A DNA stretch of 64,000 nucleotides from Kitasatospora purpeofusca (GCF_000718025.1 NZ_JODS01000012.1:146355-210354), one strand, 5' to 3'. Shown: positions 40,698 through 49,730, counted from the stretch's first letter. Numbers and translations: made by a program. The notes: a model not told the origin generated them from the sequence alone.

Positions 40698-41897
40698 ATG
40701 ATCCACGCACTCGTCGCCGGAGGCGGCATCGGCGGCCTGGCCACGGCCCTGGCGCTGGCCCGCACCGGCCACCGTGTCACCGTCCTGGAGCGCCAGGACG
40801 CCTTCACCGACATCGGCGCCGGAATCCAGATCGCGCCCAACGGCTTCCACGCCCTGAACCGGCTGGGCGTGGGCCGGGCCGTCCGCGACCGCGCCGTGCT
40901 CGTCGACGAACTGCGCCTCATGGACGCGACCACCGGGCGCGAGCTGGTCGCCCTGCCCGTCGGCGGACGCTACCGGCAGCGCTTCGGCGACCCGTACGCG
41001 GTCGTCCACCGGCGGGACCTGCACACCCCGCTGCTCACGGCGTGCCGGGCGATCGGGACCGTCGACCTGGTGGCAGGCGCCGGGATACGGCACTACCAGC
41101 AGGACGTGGACCGGGTGACCGCCACCACCGCGGACGGCCGGACCTTCTCCGGCGACCTCCTGGTGGGCGCCGACGGCATCCGCTCCACCGTTCGGGCGCA
41201 GTTGCTGGGCGACGGCCCGCCCCGCCCCTGCGGGCACACCATCTACCGCACCCTCGTCCCGATGGAGCGGGTGCCGCGGTGGCTGCGCCGCAACGCCGTG
41301 ACGCTGTGGGCCGGCCCCGGCTGGCACGTGGTCCACTACCCCGTCGCCGGCGGTTCCTGCCTCAACCTCGCCGCGGTGCTCGACGACGGCGCCACCGAGG
41401 CGGTCTCGGGCCGCCCGGCCGGGCGGGCCGCCGTCCTGCGACGGTTCGCCGACCCCGGCCCCGTCCCGGGCACGCTGCTGCGGCTCGGCGAGGACTGGCG
41501 CCGGTGGGTGCTGTGCGACCGCGACCCGGTCGACGTCTGGACCCGCGGCCGCGTGACCCTCATGGGCGACGCCGCCCACCCGATGCTCCAGTACGCCGCC
41601 CAGGGCGCCTGCCAGGCCCTGGAGGACGCCGTCGTCCTCGGCGACCTGCTCGCCGACGCCCCGACCGCCGACGTCCCCCAGCGGCTGGAGCGCTACAACG
41701 CCGCCCGCCGTGAGCGCACCGGGCGCGTCCAACGGCTCTCCCGCGAGATGGGCACCCGGCTCTACCACCCGGCCGGCGAGGACGCCCGGGCCCGCGACGC
41801 GCTGCTGCGCCCGCTCGACGAGGAGGCGCTCCACCACCGGGTCGCCTGGCTGCACGGCGCCCCGGTCCGGGCGGACGCCCGCGGCGGGGGCGGGTAG
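40698..41897 (+). CDS. FAD-dependent aromatic hydroxylase (salicylate/3-hydroxybenzoate hydroxylase-like)
   Basis: A 399-residue class A flavoprotein monooxygenase. GAGIQIAPNG and the first Rossmann GGGIGG lie near the N-terminus, followed by the DG motif GADGIRST and GDAAHPMLQYAAQGACQALEDA. It usually hydroxylates an electron-rich aromatic ring using NAD(P)H. ATG 40698 was chosen for the GGGGGA site 6 bases upstream. It has its own transcription unit after the operon terminator, yet its chemistry fits making or modifying the aromatic head group used by the prenyltransferase; that link is inferred. Confidence 0.85.
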   Translation: MIHALVAGGGIGGLATALALARTGHRVTVLERQDAFTDIGAGIQIAPNGFHALNRLGVGRAVRDRAVLVDELRLMDATTGRELVALPVGGRYRQRFGDPYAVVHRRDLHTPLLTACRAIGTVDLVAGAGIRHYQQDVDRVTATTADGRTFSGDLLVGADGIRSTVRAQLLGDGPPRPCGHTIYRTLVPMERVPRWLRRNAVTLWAGPGWHVVHYPVAGGSCLNLAAVLDDGATEAVSGRPAGRAAVLRRFADPGPVPGTLLRLGEDWRRWVLCDRDPVDVWTRGRVTLMGDAAHPMLQYAAQGACQALEDAVVLGDLLADAPTADVPQRLERYNAARRERTGRVQRLSREMGTRLYHPAGEDARARDALLRPLDEEALHHRVAWLHGAPVRADARGGGG

Positions 41898-42080
41898 GCC
41901 CGGGGCGGGCAGGCTCGGGGGCGGGCAGGTCCGGGGGCGGATCCTGCACGAAAGGGCAGAGCTCCCGGCCCCGTCATATGGAAGCCGTCAGGACCGGCCG
42001 CGCGGCGGATTTCCGGACCTATCGTCCTTCTCGGTCGAGACGAAAAAGGTCTCCGATGCGAGCAGAAAGACGATTCCGCC

Positions 42081-44087
42081 ATGAAAACCCTGTCCCGCCT
42101 GAAACGCGCATTCGCCTGCGGGGTCACCGCCGTCGCCCTGGTCGGCGGCCTCACCGCGCAGGCCGCCCAGGCCGCGCCGTCGCCCGGTCATCCGGTGGAC
42201 AAGACCTGCGGGACCCCGGCCGTGCCGGGCGGCGGCAACTGCATGACCTCACTGATCGGCGCCGGCTTCGACATGATCCGGGCCATGCGCGGCGCCGCCA
42301 ACGCCAACAAGCTGGACAACGCGGAGTTCACCCAGAAAACCGCGGCGCAGCTGAGCCAGAAGTTTCCCGGCTTCAATGTGCTGGTGTTCAAGACCGTCGG
42401 CACCGACATGTACGACACCGAATGGTTCACGAACGAGCACAAGGCCGATATGAAGGGGGTGCTGATCGACACCACCTACAAGCTGAACCATTTCATGAAC
42501 AAGGAGGAGCAGAAGGATCCCTCGGGTTACGACAAGTTCCGGATCTGGGTGTTCCAGGGCGAGTCGACCTTCCGCAACCGGGGCGACGGCGGCTACATGA
42601 ACTGGGCGTTCGTCGGCAACGACGGCGACAGCGTGAAGAAGGAGCCGTGGACCTGCCGGTCGGGCACCGCGCGGCCCTACAAGTGCGACGGCGACGTGCG
42701 CACCCTGCACTTCCCCGCGCGCTCCGGCTACGGCAGCAGGACCGGCAGCCTGACGCCCGACGTCAGCGGCCCCGGCTACCACGCCTGCCTGGACGTCAGC
42801 GGCAACGGCAGCGCCAACGGCACCCCCGTGCAGATGTGGGAGTGCAACGGCGGCGACGCCCAGCGGTGGACCTACAACGGCTACAAGCTCCGGGCCGCCA
42901 ACGGCAAGTGCCTCGACCTCGCGGACAACAGGGCCGCCAACGGGAACAAGCTCCAGGTCTGGGACTGTCTGGAGATCCCCGGCCAGCGCTGGCACATGTC
43001 GCCCAGCGGCGGTCTGCGCCACATCACCGACCCGGACGACCGGTCCAAGGACGTCTGCGTCGACGACTACGCCGGCCTCACCGCCAACGGCAGCTCCGTG
43101 GTGGCCTGGGCCTGCGGCTCCGAGAGCAACCGCGACGCGCGCAACCAGAACTGGGCCTGGGGCGGCACCCCGCCGACCACCGACCCCACCGACCCGACCA
43201 CTCCCGGCAACGGCGCCGATGTGACCCTGAAGCTCGACAACGGCCTGGGCGCCCTGCCCGTCGGCGGCTCCGCCGGCGCGGCCGTGGTCCCCGGGATCCG
43301 GGGCGGCAACGAGTCCAAGTGGAAGCTCACCCCGGTGGGCGGCGGCCGCTACCGGATCACCAGCTCCTACGGCCTCGACCTCACCGAGAGCGGCGGCTAC
43401 ATGGCGGAGCTCCAGCCGTGGAGCAACTCCTCCAAGCAGAAGTGGGAGCTCTTCGGCGTCGGCAACGGCAGGTACCAGATCCGGATCTCCGACGACGACT
43501 GCCTCGCCCACGACTCCGACTTCAAGCAGCTCGGTGTGTGGACGTGCAAGCGCGGCTGGCAGCAGGAGTGGGTGCTCGAATCGGCCTCCGGCGGGGTGAT
43601 CACCCCGGGCGGCGGCGGGGGCACGCCGACCGACCCCAAGGACCCGAAGGACCCCAAGGACCCGAAGCCCCCGACCGGCGGCGGCGCGAGCGTCCCGACC
43701 GAGCGGCCGCTGTTCCTGAAGCTCGACAACGGCCTGGGCGCCACGGCCCCCAACGAGACCGCGAGCTGGGGCGCGCCCGTCCTGGGCGGCATCCTGGGTT
43801 ACAAGGGGTCCACCTGGACGATCAAGCCGCTCGGCGGCGACCGCTACCGGATCGTCAACGACCTCGGCTACAACCTCACCGAGAACCCCGACACCTACGT
43901 GGCCGAGCAGCAGGCCTGGGGCGACACCCCCAACCAGAAGTGGAGGTTCGTCGCCGTGGGCAACGGCAAGTACCGGATCCAGATCTCGGACGACGACTGC
44001 CTCACCCACGACTCCGACCACAAGCAGCTCGGTGTCTGGACCTGCGAGGGCGGCTGGAAGCAGGAGTGGTCCCTCCGGCTCCTCTGA
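42081..44087 (+). CDS. secreted ricin-B-lectin protein with duplicated C-terminal modules
   Basis: A 668-residue secreted protein: signal peptide (about 1-32, cleaved after AQA). Next comes a domain of about 165 residues I do not recognise, containing KTVGTDMYDTEWFTNEHKAD and FRIWVFQGESTFRNRGDGG. A ricin-type beta-trefoil follows (about 215-365) with QxW-like motifs AQRWTYNG, GQRWHMSP and NQNWAWG. Two homologous modules end the protein (about 383-500 and 552-668); each starts LKLDNGLGA and ends in ISDDDCL-HDSD-KQLGVWTC and QEW. They are separated by a PKDPKDPKDPK linker. The lectin and modules suggest glycan or surface binding. The N-terminal domain could be an effector, but no catalytic motif is evident. 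Confidence 0.8.
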   Translation: MKTLSRLKRAFACGVTAVALVGGLTAQAAQAAPSPGHPVDKTCGTPAVPGGGNCMTSLIGAGFDMIRAMRGAANANKLDNAEFTQKTAAQLSQKFPGFNVLVFKTVGTDMYDTEWFTNEHKADMKGVLIDTTYKLNHFMNKEEQKDPSGYDKFRIWVFQGESTFRNRGDGGYMNWAFVGNDGDSVKKEPWTCRSGTARPYKCDGDVRTLHFPARSGYGSRTGSLTPDVSGPGYHACLDVSGNGSANGTPVQMWECNGGDAQRWTYNGYKLRAANGKCLDLADNRAANGNKLQVWDCLEIPGQRWHMSPSGGLRHITDPDDRSKDVCVDDYAGLTANGSSVVAWACGSESNRDARNQNWAWGGTPPTTDPTDPTTPGNGADVTLKLDNGLGALPVGGSAGAAVVPGIRGGNESKWKLTPVGGGRYRITSSYGLDLTESGGYMAELQPWSNSSKQKWELFGVGNGRYQIRISDDDCLAHDSDFKQLGVWTCKRGWQQEWVLESASGGVITPGGGGGTPTDPKDPKDPKDPKPPTGGGASVPTERPLFLKLDNGLGATAPNETASWGAPVLGGILGYKGSTWTIKPLGGDRYRIVNDLGYNLTENPDTYVAEQQAWGDTPNQKWRFVAVGNGKYRIQISDDDCLTHDSDHKQLGVWTCEGGWKQEWSLRLL

Positions 44088-44131
44088 CGGCGACGAACGG
44101 CGACCGACGGCGACGGACCGCGACGGACCGC

Positions 44132-44155
44132 GGCCGCCGTCGGCCGACGGCGGCC
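44132..44155 (+). terminator. hairpin after the lectin gene
   Basis: A 24-base perfect palindrome, GGCCGCCGTCGG / CCGACGGCGGCC, 45 bases after the stop. Likely transcription terminator. Confidence 0.6.
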
Positions 44156-44263
44156 GGTGCCGGTGCCGGTGCCGGGAGTCCCCGGTGCCGGCCCCGGCAC
44201 CACGCGCGGGCGGTCCCGGCCGGGTGCTTGGTCCCCGCCCGGCGACGGCGGATGATCCTCGGC

Positions 44264-44731
44264 ATGGAGACACTCGAGCTCACTCAGGACCCGCGGGCGT
44301 ACGCCTGCATGCTCGTCCGCCGGCCCGCCGACGAGGCGTTCCGGGCGTTCGCCGACCCGGCCGTCACGACCCGGTTCTGGTACAGCGGGAGCAGCGGGCC
44401 GATGGTGCCGGGCGCCGCGCTGCGCTGGGAGTGGAAGACCTACGGGGCCTCGGCCGAGGTCAAGGTCCTGGAGGTGGAGGAGGGGCGGCTGATCCGGTTC
44501 GAGTGGGGCAACTACGACCGGCCGACGACCGTCGAGCTGAGGTTCACCCCGCGCTCGGCGGAGACCGCCTTCGTCGAGGTCACCGAGACCGGTTTCAAGG
44601 GGTCGGGGGACGAGACCGTGAGCTGGGTGAACGACACCGTCGGTGGCTTCACCACCACGCTGTGCTCGATGAAGGCCCTGCTGGAGCACGGCATCGAACT
44701 CAACGCCGTGCCCGACCACCACCCGGCCTGA
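44264..44731 (+). CDS. SRPBCC (AHSA1-like) domain protein
   Basis: A 155-residue START/Bet v 1-like fold protein: RRPADEAFRAFADPAVTTRFWYSGSSGPMVPGAALRWEW, then VLEVEEGRLIRFEWGNYDRPTTVELRF and a C-terminal helix FTTTLCSMKALLEHG. This is the AHSA1/SRPBCC pattern. Such proteins bind small hydrophobic ligands; none is known here. Start ATG 44264 (METLELTQ) is preferred by homology; ATG 44252, four codons earlier, cannot be excluded because neither has a clear ribosome site. Confidence 0.8.
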   Translation: METLELTQDPRAYACMLVRRPADEAFRAFADPAVTTRFWYSGSSGPMVPGAALRWEWKTYGASAEVKVLEVEEGRLIRFEWGNYDRPTTVELRFTPRSAETAFVEVTETGFKGSGDETVSWVNDTVGGFTTTLCSMKALLEHGIELNAVPDHHPA

Positions 44732-44777
44732 CCCCGTCCCCGGGGCACCCCGGCCCGGCTCCGCGGCCCGACCGGCC

Positions 44778-44812
44778 GGCGCGCGCGGCACCCCTGGCGT
44801 GTCGCGCGCGCC
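44778..44812. terminator. hairpin between SRPBCC gene and dnaE
   Basis: GGCGCGCGCGGCA (44778-44790) and TGTCGCGCGCGCC (44800-44812) pair over 13 bp with one G-T, with a 9-base loop. Probable terminator isolating dnaE. Confidence 0.65.
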
Positions 44813-44870
44813 GACCGACTAACCTGGACCGCTTGCCAGTACCGCCGTCCCGCTTGAGGAGCCCAGCGCC

Positions 44871-47800
44871 GTGTCCGACAGCTTCGCGCACCTGCACGTC
44901 CACACGGAGTACTCGATGCTGGACGGGGCCGCGAAGAACGGCAAGCTCTTCGCGGAGGCGGAGAGACAGGGCATGCCCGCCATCGCGATGAGTGACCACG
45001 GCAACATGTTCGGCGCCTACGAGTTCTTCCACGCCGCCGCCAAGACCGGCGTCAAGCCGATCATCGGCATCGAGGCGTACGTCGCCCCGTCCTCGCGCTT
45101 CCACAAGAAGCAGGTGTTCTGGTCGCCGGGCGGCCAGCGGCCGGCCAGCGCGGACGGCGAGGGCGGCAAGGACGTCTCCGGCGGCGGCCGCTACACCCAC
45201 ATGACCATGTGGGCGCAGAACGCCACCGGCCTGCGGAACCTCTTCAGGCTCTCCTCGCTCGCGTCGATGGAGGGCTACTACATGAAGCCCCGGATGGACC
45301 GCGAGCTGATCGCCGCCAACGCCACCGGGATCATCGCCACCACCGGCTGCCCCTCCGGCGAGGTGCAGACCCGGCTGCGGCTCGGGCAGTACGAGGAGGC
45401 CGTCAAGGCGGCCGGCGCCTACCAGGACATCTTCGGCAAGGAGAACTACTTCCTGGAGCTGATGGACCACGGACTGTCGATCGAGCAGGACGTGCGCGAG
45501 GACCTGCTGCGCCTCGCCAAGCAGCTGAACATCCCGCTGCTGGCCACCAACGACTCGCACTACGTCACCGCCGACCAGGCGGACGCCCACGACAGCCTGC
45601 TCTGCGTCGGCGTGGGCAAGAACAAGGACGACCCGAACCGGTTCAAGTTCCAGGGCACCGGCTACTACGTCAAGACCGCCGAGGAGATGCGCGAGCTCTT
45701 CCGCGAGCTGCCGGAGGCCTGCGACAACACGCTGGCCATCGCGGAGCGGGTCGAGTCGTACGACGAGGTGTTCACCTACGTCGACCGGATGCCGCAGTTC
45801 GACGTGCCCGAGGGCGAGACCCAGGCCTCGTTCCTGCGCCAGAAGATCGCCGCCGGCCTCCAGCACCGCTACGGCGACAACCCGAGCCAGGAGGTGCTGG
45901 ACCGGGTCGAGCTGGAGATGGGCGTCATCTCCCCGATGGGCTTCGACGCCTACTTCCTCGTGGTCGCCGACATCTGCCAGTACGCCCGGGACAACGGCAT
46001 CCCGGTCGGCCCGGGCCGAGGCTCGGCGGCCGGCTCGATGGTGTCCTACCTGACCCGGATCACCGAGCTGGACCCGCTGGAGCACGACCTGCTGTTCGAG
46101 CGGTTCCTGAACCCCGAGCGCATCAACCCCCCGGACGTCGACATCGACTTCGACGACCGCCAGCGCGACCAGATGGTGCGCTACGTCACCGACAAGTACG
46201 GCTCCGCCTACACCGCCCAGGTCAACACCTTCGGCACGATCAAGGCCAAGGCCGCCGTCAAGGACGCCAACCGCATCCTCGGCTACCCGTTCGCGATGGG
46301 CGACCGGATCACCAAGGCGATGCCGCCGGACGTCATGGGCAAGGGCGTCCCGCTGGCGGACCTCTTCAACGACAAGCACCCGCGGTACAACGAGGGCACC
46401 GAGATCCGCTCGCTGTACGAGAACGAGTCCGATGTCAAGAAGATCATCGACACCGGCCTGGGCATCGAGGGCCTGATCCGCGGCACCGGCGTGCACGCCG
46501 CGGCCGTCATCCTCTCCTCGACGCCGCTGCTCGACCTCATCCCGCTGCACATGCGGGACAAGGACGGCGTGATCATCACCGGCTTCGACTACCCGTCGTG
46601 CGAAGCCATGGGCCTGATCAAGATGGACTTCCTGGGTCTGCGGAACCTGGGCATCATCGATCACTGCATCAAGATCGTCAAGGCCAACCGGGGCGTGGAC
46701 GTCGACATCGAGAAGATCCCGATCGACGACCCCACCACCTACCAGCTGCTGGCCCGCGGCGACACCCTCGGCGTGTTCCAGCTCGACGGCGGCCCCATGC
46801 GCGCCCTGCTCAAGCTGATGAAGCCCACCGAGTTCGCCGACATCTCCGCCGTCTCCGCGCTGTACCGGCCCGGCCCGATGGGCATGAACTCGCACACCAA
46901 CTACGCGCTGCGCAAGAACGCCCAGCAGGAGATCATCCCGATCCACCCGGAGCTGGAGGCGCCGCTCGCCGACGTCCTCGGCCCCACCTACGGCCTCATC
47001 GTCTACCAGGAGCAGGTCCAGCGAGCGGCCCAGGTGCTCGCCGGCTACTCGCTCGGACAGGCCGACCTGCTCCGCCGGGCGATGGGCAAGAAGAAGAAGG
47101 AGGTGCTGGAGAAGGAGTTCGTCCCCTTCCACGCGGGCTGCAAGGAGCGCGGCTACTCCGACGAGGCCATCCAGGCCGTCTGGGACGTCCTGGTCCCGTT
47201 CGCCGGCTACGCCTTCAACAAATCGCACTCCGCCGCCTACGGACTGGTCTCGTACCAGACCGCCTACCTCAAGGCGAACTACCCCGCCGAGTACATGGCC
47301 GCCCTGCTCACCTCGGTCGCCGACGACAAGGACAAGATGGCGATCTACCTGGCCGAGTGCCGGCAGATGGGCATCCGGATCCTCTCCCCCGACGTCAACG
47401 AGTCGGTGGTCGACTTCACCGCCGTCGGCAGCGACGTGCGCTTCGGCCTGAAGGCGGTGCGCAACGTCGGCGTCCCGGTCATCGAGTCGCTGGTGGCCAC
47501 CCGGGCGGAGAAGGGCAAGTACACCTCCTTCCCGGACTTCCTGGACAAGGTCGAGCTGGTGGTGTGCAACAAGCGCACCGTCGACTCCCTGGTCAAGGCG
47601 GGCGCGTTCGACTCGCTCGGGCACACCAGGCTCTCGCTCAGCACCGTGCACGAGAGCGCGATCGACGCCGTCACCGGGCTGAAGAAGCAGCAGGCGATCG
47701 GCCAGGACGACCTCTTCGGCGCGCTCGACGCCGAGGAGGGCGGCGGCATCGGGCTGGACTTCCAGCTCACCGACCGCGAATGGCCGCGCCGCCAACTGCT

Positions 47801-48428
47801 CTCCCTGGAGCGGGAGATGCTCGGTCTCTACGTCTCCAGCCACCCGCTCGACGGCGCCGAGCACATCCTCTCCCAGAACCGCGACACCTCGATCGCCGAC
47901 CTGCTCGGCTCGGGCCGCACCGAGGGCGAGGTCCGCCTCTCCGGCCTCATCACGGCCGTGGACCGCCGGATCAACAAGGCCGGCAACGCCTGGGCGATCA
48001 TCACCGTCGCCGACCGCGACGGCTCGGTCGAGGTGCTCTTCTTCCCCGCCACCTACAACCTGATGGCCGAGCAGATGGTCGAGGACAACGTCGTCTCGGT
48101 CCGGGGCCGCCTCAACGAGCGCGACGGCTCGCTGAGCATCTTCGGGCAGGAGCTCACCACCCTCGACGTCTCCTCCGCCGAACTCGGCACCAAGCCCCCG
48201 GTCCAGATCACCGTCCCGGCCGCCCGGGTCACCCCCGGGGTCGTCGCCGAGCTCAAGCTCGCCCTCCAGGCCCACCCCGGCGACGTCCCCGTCCGCCTGC
48301 TCACCACCGGCTGGGACAAGGACACCCTCTACGAGCTCGGCTTCCAGGTGAACCCCGACAACGGCTTCGCCTCCGACGTCAAGACCCTGCTGGGCAACCG
48401 CGCCTGGATGGGAACGAGCGTGCGCTGA
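44871..48428 (+). CDS. dnaE: DNA polymerase III subunit alpha (DnaE1)
   Basis: The 1185-residue replicative polymerase. The PHP domain opens with FAHLHVHTEYSMLDGAAKNGKL; the polymerase core includes GPGRGSAAGSMVSYL and the catalytic aspartates in NPPDVDIDFDD. The finger/thumb region has YQEQVQRAAQVLAGYSLGQADLLRRAMGKKK, and an OB-fold (GEVRLSGLITAVDRRINKAGNAWAIITVAD) lies near the C-terminus. Length and order are those of actinobacterial DnaE1. GTG 44871 with GAGGAG upstream. This essential gene marks chromosomal core DNA. Its 3' end is 22 bases from a poly-G/poly-C tract. Confidence 0.98.
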   Translation: MSDSFAHLHVHTEYSMLDGAAKNGKLFAEAERQGMPAIAMSDHGNMFGAYEFFHAAAKTGVKPIIGIEAYVAPSSRFHKKQVFWSPGGQRPASADGEGGKDVSGGGRYTHMTMWAQNATGLRNLFRLSSLASMEGYYMKPRMDRELIAANATGIIATTGCPSGEVQTRLRLGQYEEAVKAAGAYQDIFGKENYFLELMDHGLSIEQDVREDLLRLAKQLNIPLLATNDSHYVTADQADAHDSLLCVGVGKNKDDPNRFKFQGTGYYVKTAEEMRELFRELPEACDNTLAIAERVESYDEVFTYVDRMPQFDVPEGETQASFLRQKIAAGLQHRYGDNPSQEVLDRVELEMGVISPMGFDAYFLVVADICQYARDNGIPVGPGRGSAAGSMVSYLTRITELDPLEHDLLFERFLNPERINPPDVDIDFDDRQRDQMVRYVTDKYGSAYTAQVNTFGTIKAKAAVKDANRILGYPFAMGDRITKAMPPDVMGKGVPLADLFNDKHPRYNEGTEIRSLYENESDVKKIIDTGLGIEGLIRGTGVHAAAVILSSTPLLDLIPLHMRDKDGVIITGFDYPSCEAMGLIKMDFLGLRNLGIIDHCIKIVKANRGVDVDIEKIPIDDPTTYQLLARGDTLGVFQLDGGPMRALLKLMKPTEFADISAVSALYRPGPMGMNSHTNYALRKNAQQEIIPIHPELEAPLADVLGPTYGLIVYQEQVQRAAQVLAGYSLGQADLLRRAMGKKKKEVLEKEFVPFHAGCKERGYSDEAIQAVWDVLVPFAGYAFNKSHSAAYGLVSYQTAYLKANYPAEYMAALLTSVADDKDKMAIYLAECRQMGIRILSPDVNESVVDFTAVGSDVRFGLKAVRNVGVPVIESLVATRAEKGKYTSFPDFLDKVELVVCNKRTVDSLVKAGAFDSLGHTRLSLSTVHESAIDAVTGLKKQQAIGQDDLFGALDAEEGGGIGLDFQLTDREWPRRQLLSLEREMLGLYVSSHPLDGAEHILSQNRDTSIADLLGSGRTEGEVRLSGLITAVDRRINKAGNAWAIITVADRDGSVEVLFFPATYNLMAEQMVEDNVVSVRGRLNERDGSLSIFGQELTTLDVSSAELGTKPPVQITVPAARVTPGVVAELKLALQAHPGDVPVRLLTTGWDKDTLYELGFQVNPDNGFASDVKTLLGNRAWMGTSVR

Positions 48429-48450
48429 CGGAGCCCGACGGCGGTGCGGC

Positions 48451-48505
48451 GGGGGGGGGGGGGGGGGCGCCCCCCGCCCCCCCCCCCCCCCCCCCCCCCC
48501 CCCCC
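48451..48505. repeat. poly-G / poly-C homopolymer tract
   Basis: Seventeen G (48451-48467), then CG, six C, one G and twenty-nine C (48477-48505), ending one base before the first usable ATG of the LysE gene. The tract can fold as a G:C hairpin. It is unlike anything else in the window and may be a join or base-calling artefact. Confidence 0.9.
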
Positions 48506-48506
48506 G

Positions 48507-49103
48507 ATGACACCGGGGCCGAACATGATCTACCTGGTCTCCCGTTCGATCGCCCAGGGCCGCCGGGCCGGGCTGACCTCGCTGGCCGGGGTCGCCCTCG
48601 GCTTCCTGGTCTACCTGTTCGCGGTGTCCGCCGGGATCGCCACCGTCTTCGCGCTGGTGCCGGAGATCTACCTGGCGGTCAAGCTCGCGGGTGCCGGCTA
48701 CCTGCTGTGGCTCGCCTGGAAGGCCGTCCGGCCGGGCGGGCGCTCCGCGTTCGCCGCCCAGGAGCTGCCGCACGACGGGCCCCGCAAGCTCTTCCTGATG
48801 GGCCTGCTCACCTGCCTGCTCAACCCCAAGGTGGCGATCCTCTACATCTCGCTGCTGCCGCAGTTCGTCGACCCGTCGCGCGGCCACGTCGGCCTCCAGG
48901 GCGTGGTGCTGGGGCTGACCCTGATCGTGGTCGGGGTCGCGGGCAACGCCTTCTTCATCGTCACGGCCGGCTCCGTCGCCGGCTTCTTCTCCCGGCACCC
49001 GCTCTGGCAGCGCGTGCACCGCTACGTGGTGGGCACCGCCCTGGCCGGCTTCGCCGTGCGGATCGCCACCGAGCGTTCGGGCGCGGCGGTAGCCCTGCGC
49101 TGA
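48507..49103 (+). CDS. LysE/RhtB-family amino-acid exporter, N-terminus missing or altered
   Basis: A 198-residue inner-membrane protein of the LysE superfamily: TPGPNMIYLVSRSIAQGRRAGLTSLAGVALGFLVYL, YLAVKLAGAGYLLWLAWKAVR, FLMGLLTCLLNPKVAILY and the C-terminal helix. LysE relatives export amino acids or similar small molecules. In intact members about 13-15 residues forming the first helix precede the TPGPN motif. Here ATG 48507 sits immediately before it, and the DNA that should encode the start and ribosome site is the homopolymer tract. The gene is therefore either truncated, read through the tract with a run of prolines, or masked by a sequence error. Confidence 0.8.
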   Translation: MTPGPNMIYLVSRSIAQGRRAGLTSLAGVALGFLVYLFAVSAGIATVFALVPEIYLAVKLAGAGYLLWLAWKAVRPGGRSAFAAQELPHDGPRKLFLMGLLTCLLNPKVAILYISLLPQFVDPSRGHVGLQGVVLGLTLIVVGVAGNAFFIVTAGSVAGFFSRHPLWQRVHRYVVGTALAGFAVRIATERSGAAVALR

Positions 49104-49131
49104 CCGTCGCGCGCGGTGCGTCCGGTACGGC

Positions 49132-49659
49132 TCAGGCGGCGCGGCAGAGCCCGGTGGGGTCGGCGGCCGGGATCGAGGCGCGGGCGACGGCCACGCTCAG
49201 GGGGCGGGCCGCGGCGGACGCCGTCGACCGGGTGCGCGCGAACACGACCAGGCGCAGCACCGCGAACCGGGCGACGCCGGCCAGCGCGGAGGCCGAGAGG
49301 TAGACGACCTGCTCGGCCACCGCGCCGGGCCGCGCCACCACCTGGTGCAGGACGAGCACCGCCGAGCAGGTCACCGCGTACGCGGCCACCGCCGATCCGG
49401 CCGACTGGACGTGCTGCCGCCAGGTCGCGCGGCCGCCCATGCCGAAGGTGAAGCGGGCGTGCAGCTCGGTCGCGAGCAGCGTGGAGGCCGCGGTGACCAG
49501 CGCGTTGACCAGGACCCAGGGGACCTGCGGGAGCCATCCGGCCAGGGCCGCGACGGCGAAGCTCGCGGCCACGCCCACGCCGCCGCCGCAGACCACGAAG
49601 CGGGCGAAGGCGACGAGGCCCCCGACCTCCGCCCGCTCCCGGCGCCGCTCTGCCGCCAT
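49132..49659 (-). CDS. GtrA-family membrane protein
   Basis: A 175-residue protein with four hydrophobic helices and the GtrA pattern (FARFVVCGGGVGVAASFAVAALAG, VNALVTAASTLLATELHARFTFG). GtrA-like proteins are linked to polysaccharide or arabinogalactan synthesis and are thought to move polyprenyl-linked sugars. ATG 49659 was chosen for its GGAGGGGGCGG site. It lies downstream of the phospholipase gene but is separated from it by a terminator. Confidence 0.82.
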   Translation of the reverse strand: MAAERRRERAEVGGLVAFARFVVCGGGVGVAASFAVAALAGWLPQVPWVLVNALVTAASTLLATELHARFTFGMGGRATWRQHVQSAGSAVAAYAVTCSAVLVLHQVVARPGAVAEQVVYLSASALAGVARFAVLRLVVFARTRSTASAAARPLSVAVARASIPAADPTGLCRAA

Positions 49660-49687
49660 GATCCGCCCCCTCCGGTCCCGCTCCCCC

Positions 49688-49730
49688 GGAACGCGCGCTC
49701 CCGACCGCGGGGCCGGGAGCGCGCGTTTCC
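49688..49730 (-). terminator. terminator of the phospholipase gene
   Basis: GGAACGCGCGCTCCCG (49688-49703) and CGGGAGCGCGCGTTTCC (49714-49730) form a 16-bp stem with one bulged A and a 10-base loop. It lies between the phospholipase stop and the GtrA start. Confidence 0.75.

Noticed and set aside
48444..48506. Proline-rich N-terminal domain of the LysE protein encoded by the poly-C tract
   Set aside because: A run of prolines before TPGPN has no precedent in the family, and the length depends on an unreliable homopolymer count.
44700..49019. 1439-codon open frame antisense to dnaE, and similar long antisense frames elsewhere (for example 1134-3659 minus, 4238-6481 plus)
   Set aside because: They mirror real genes with better motifs. 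Long stop-free shadow frames are expected where the genome is very GC-rich, and their translations are low complexity (Val/Gly/Arg rich) with no recognisable domains.
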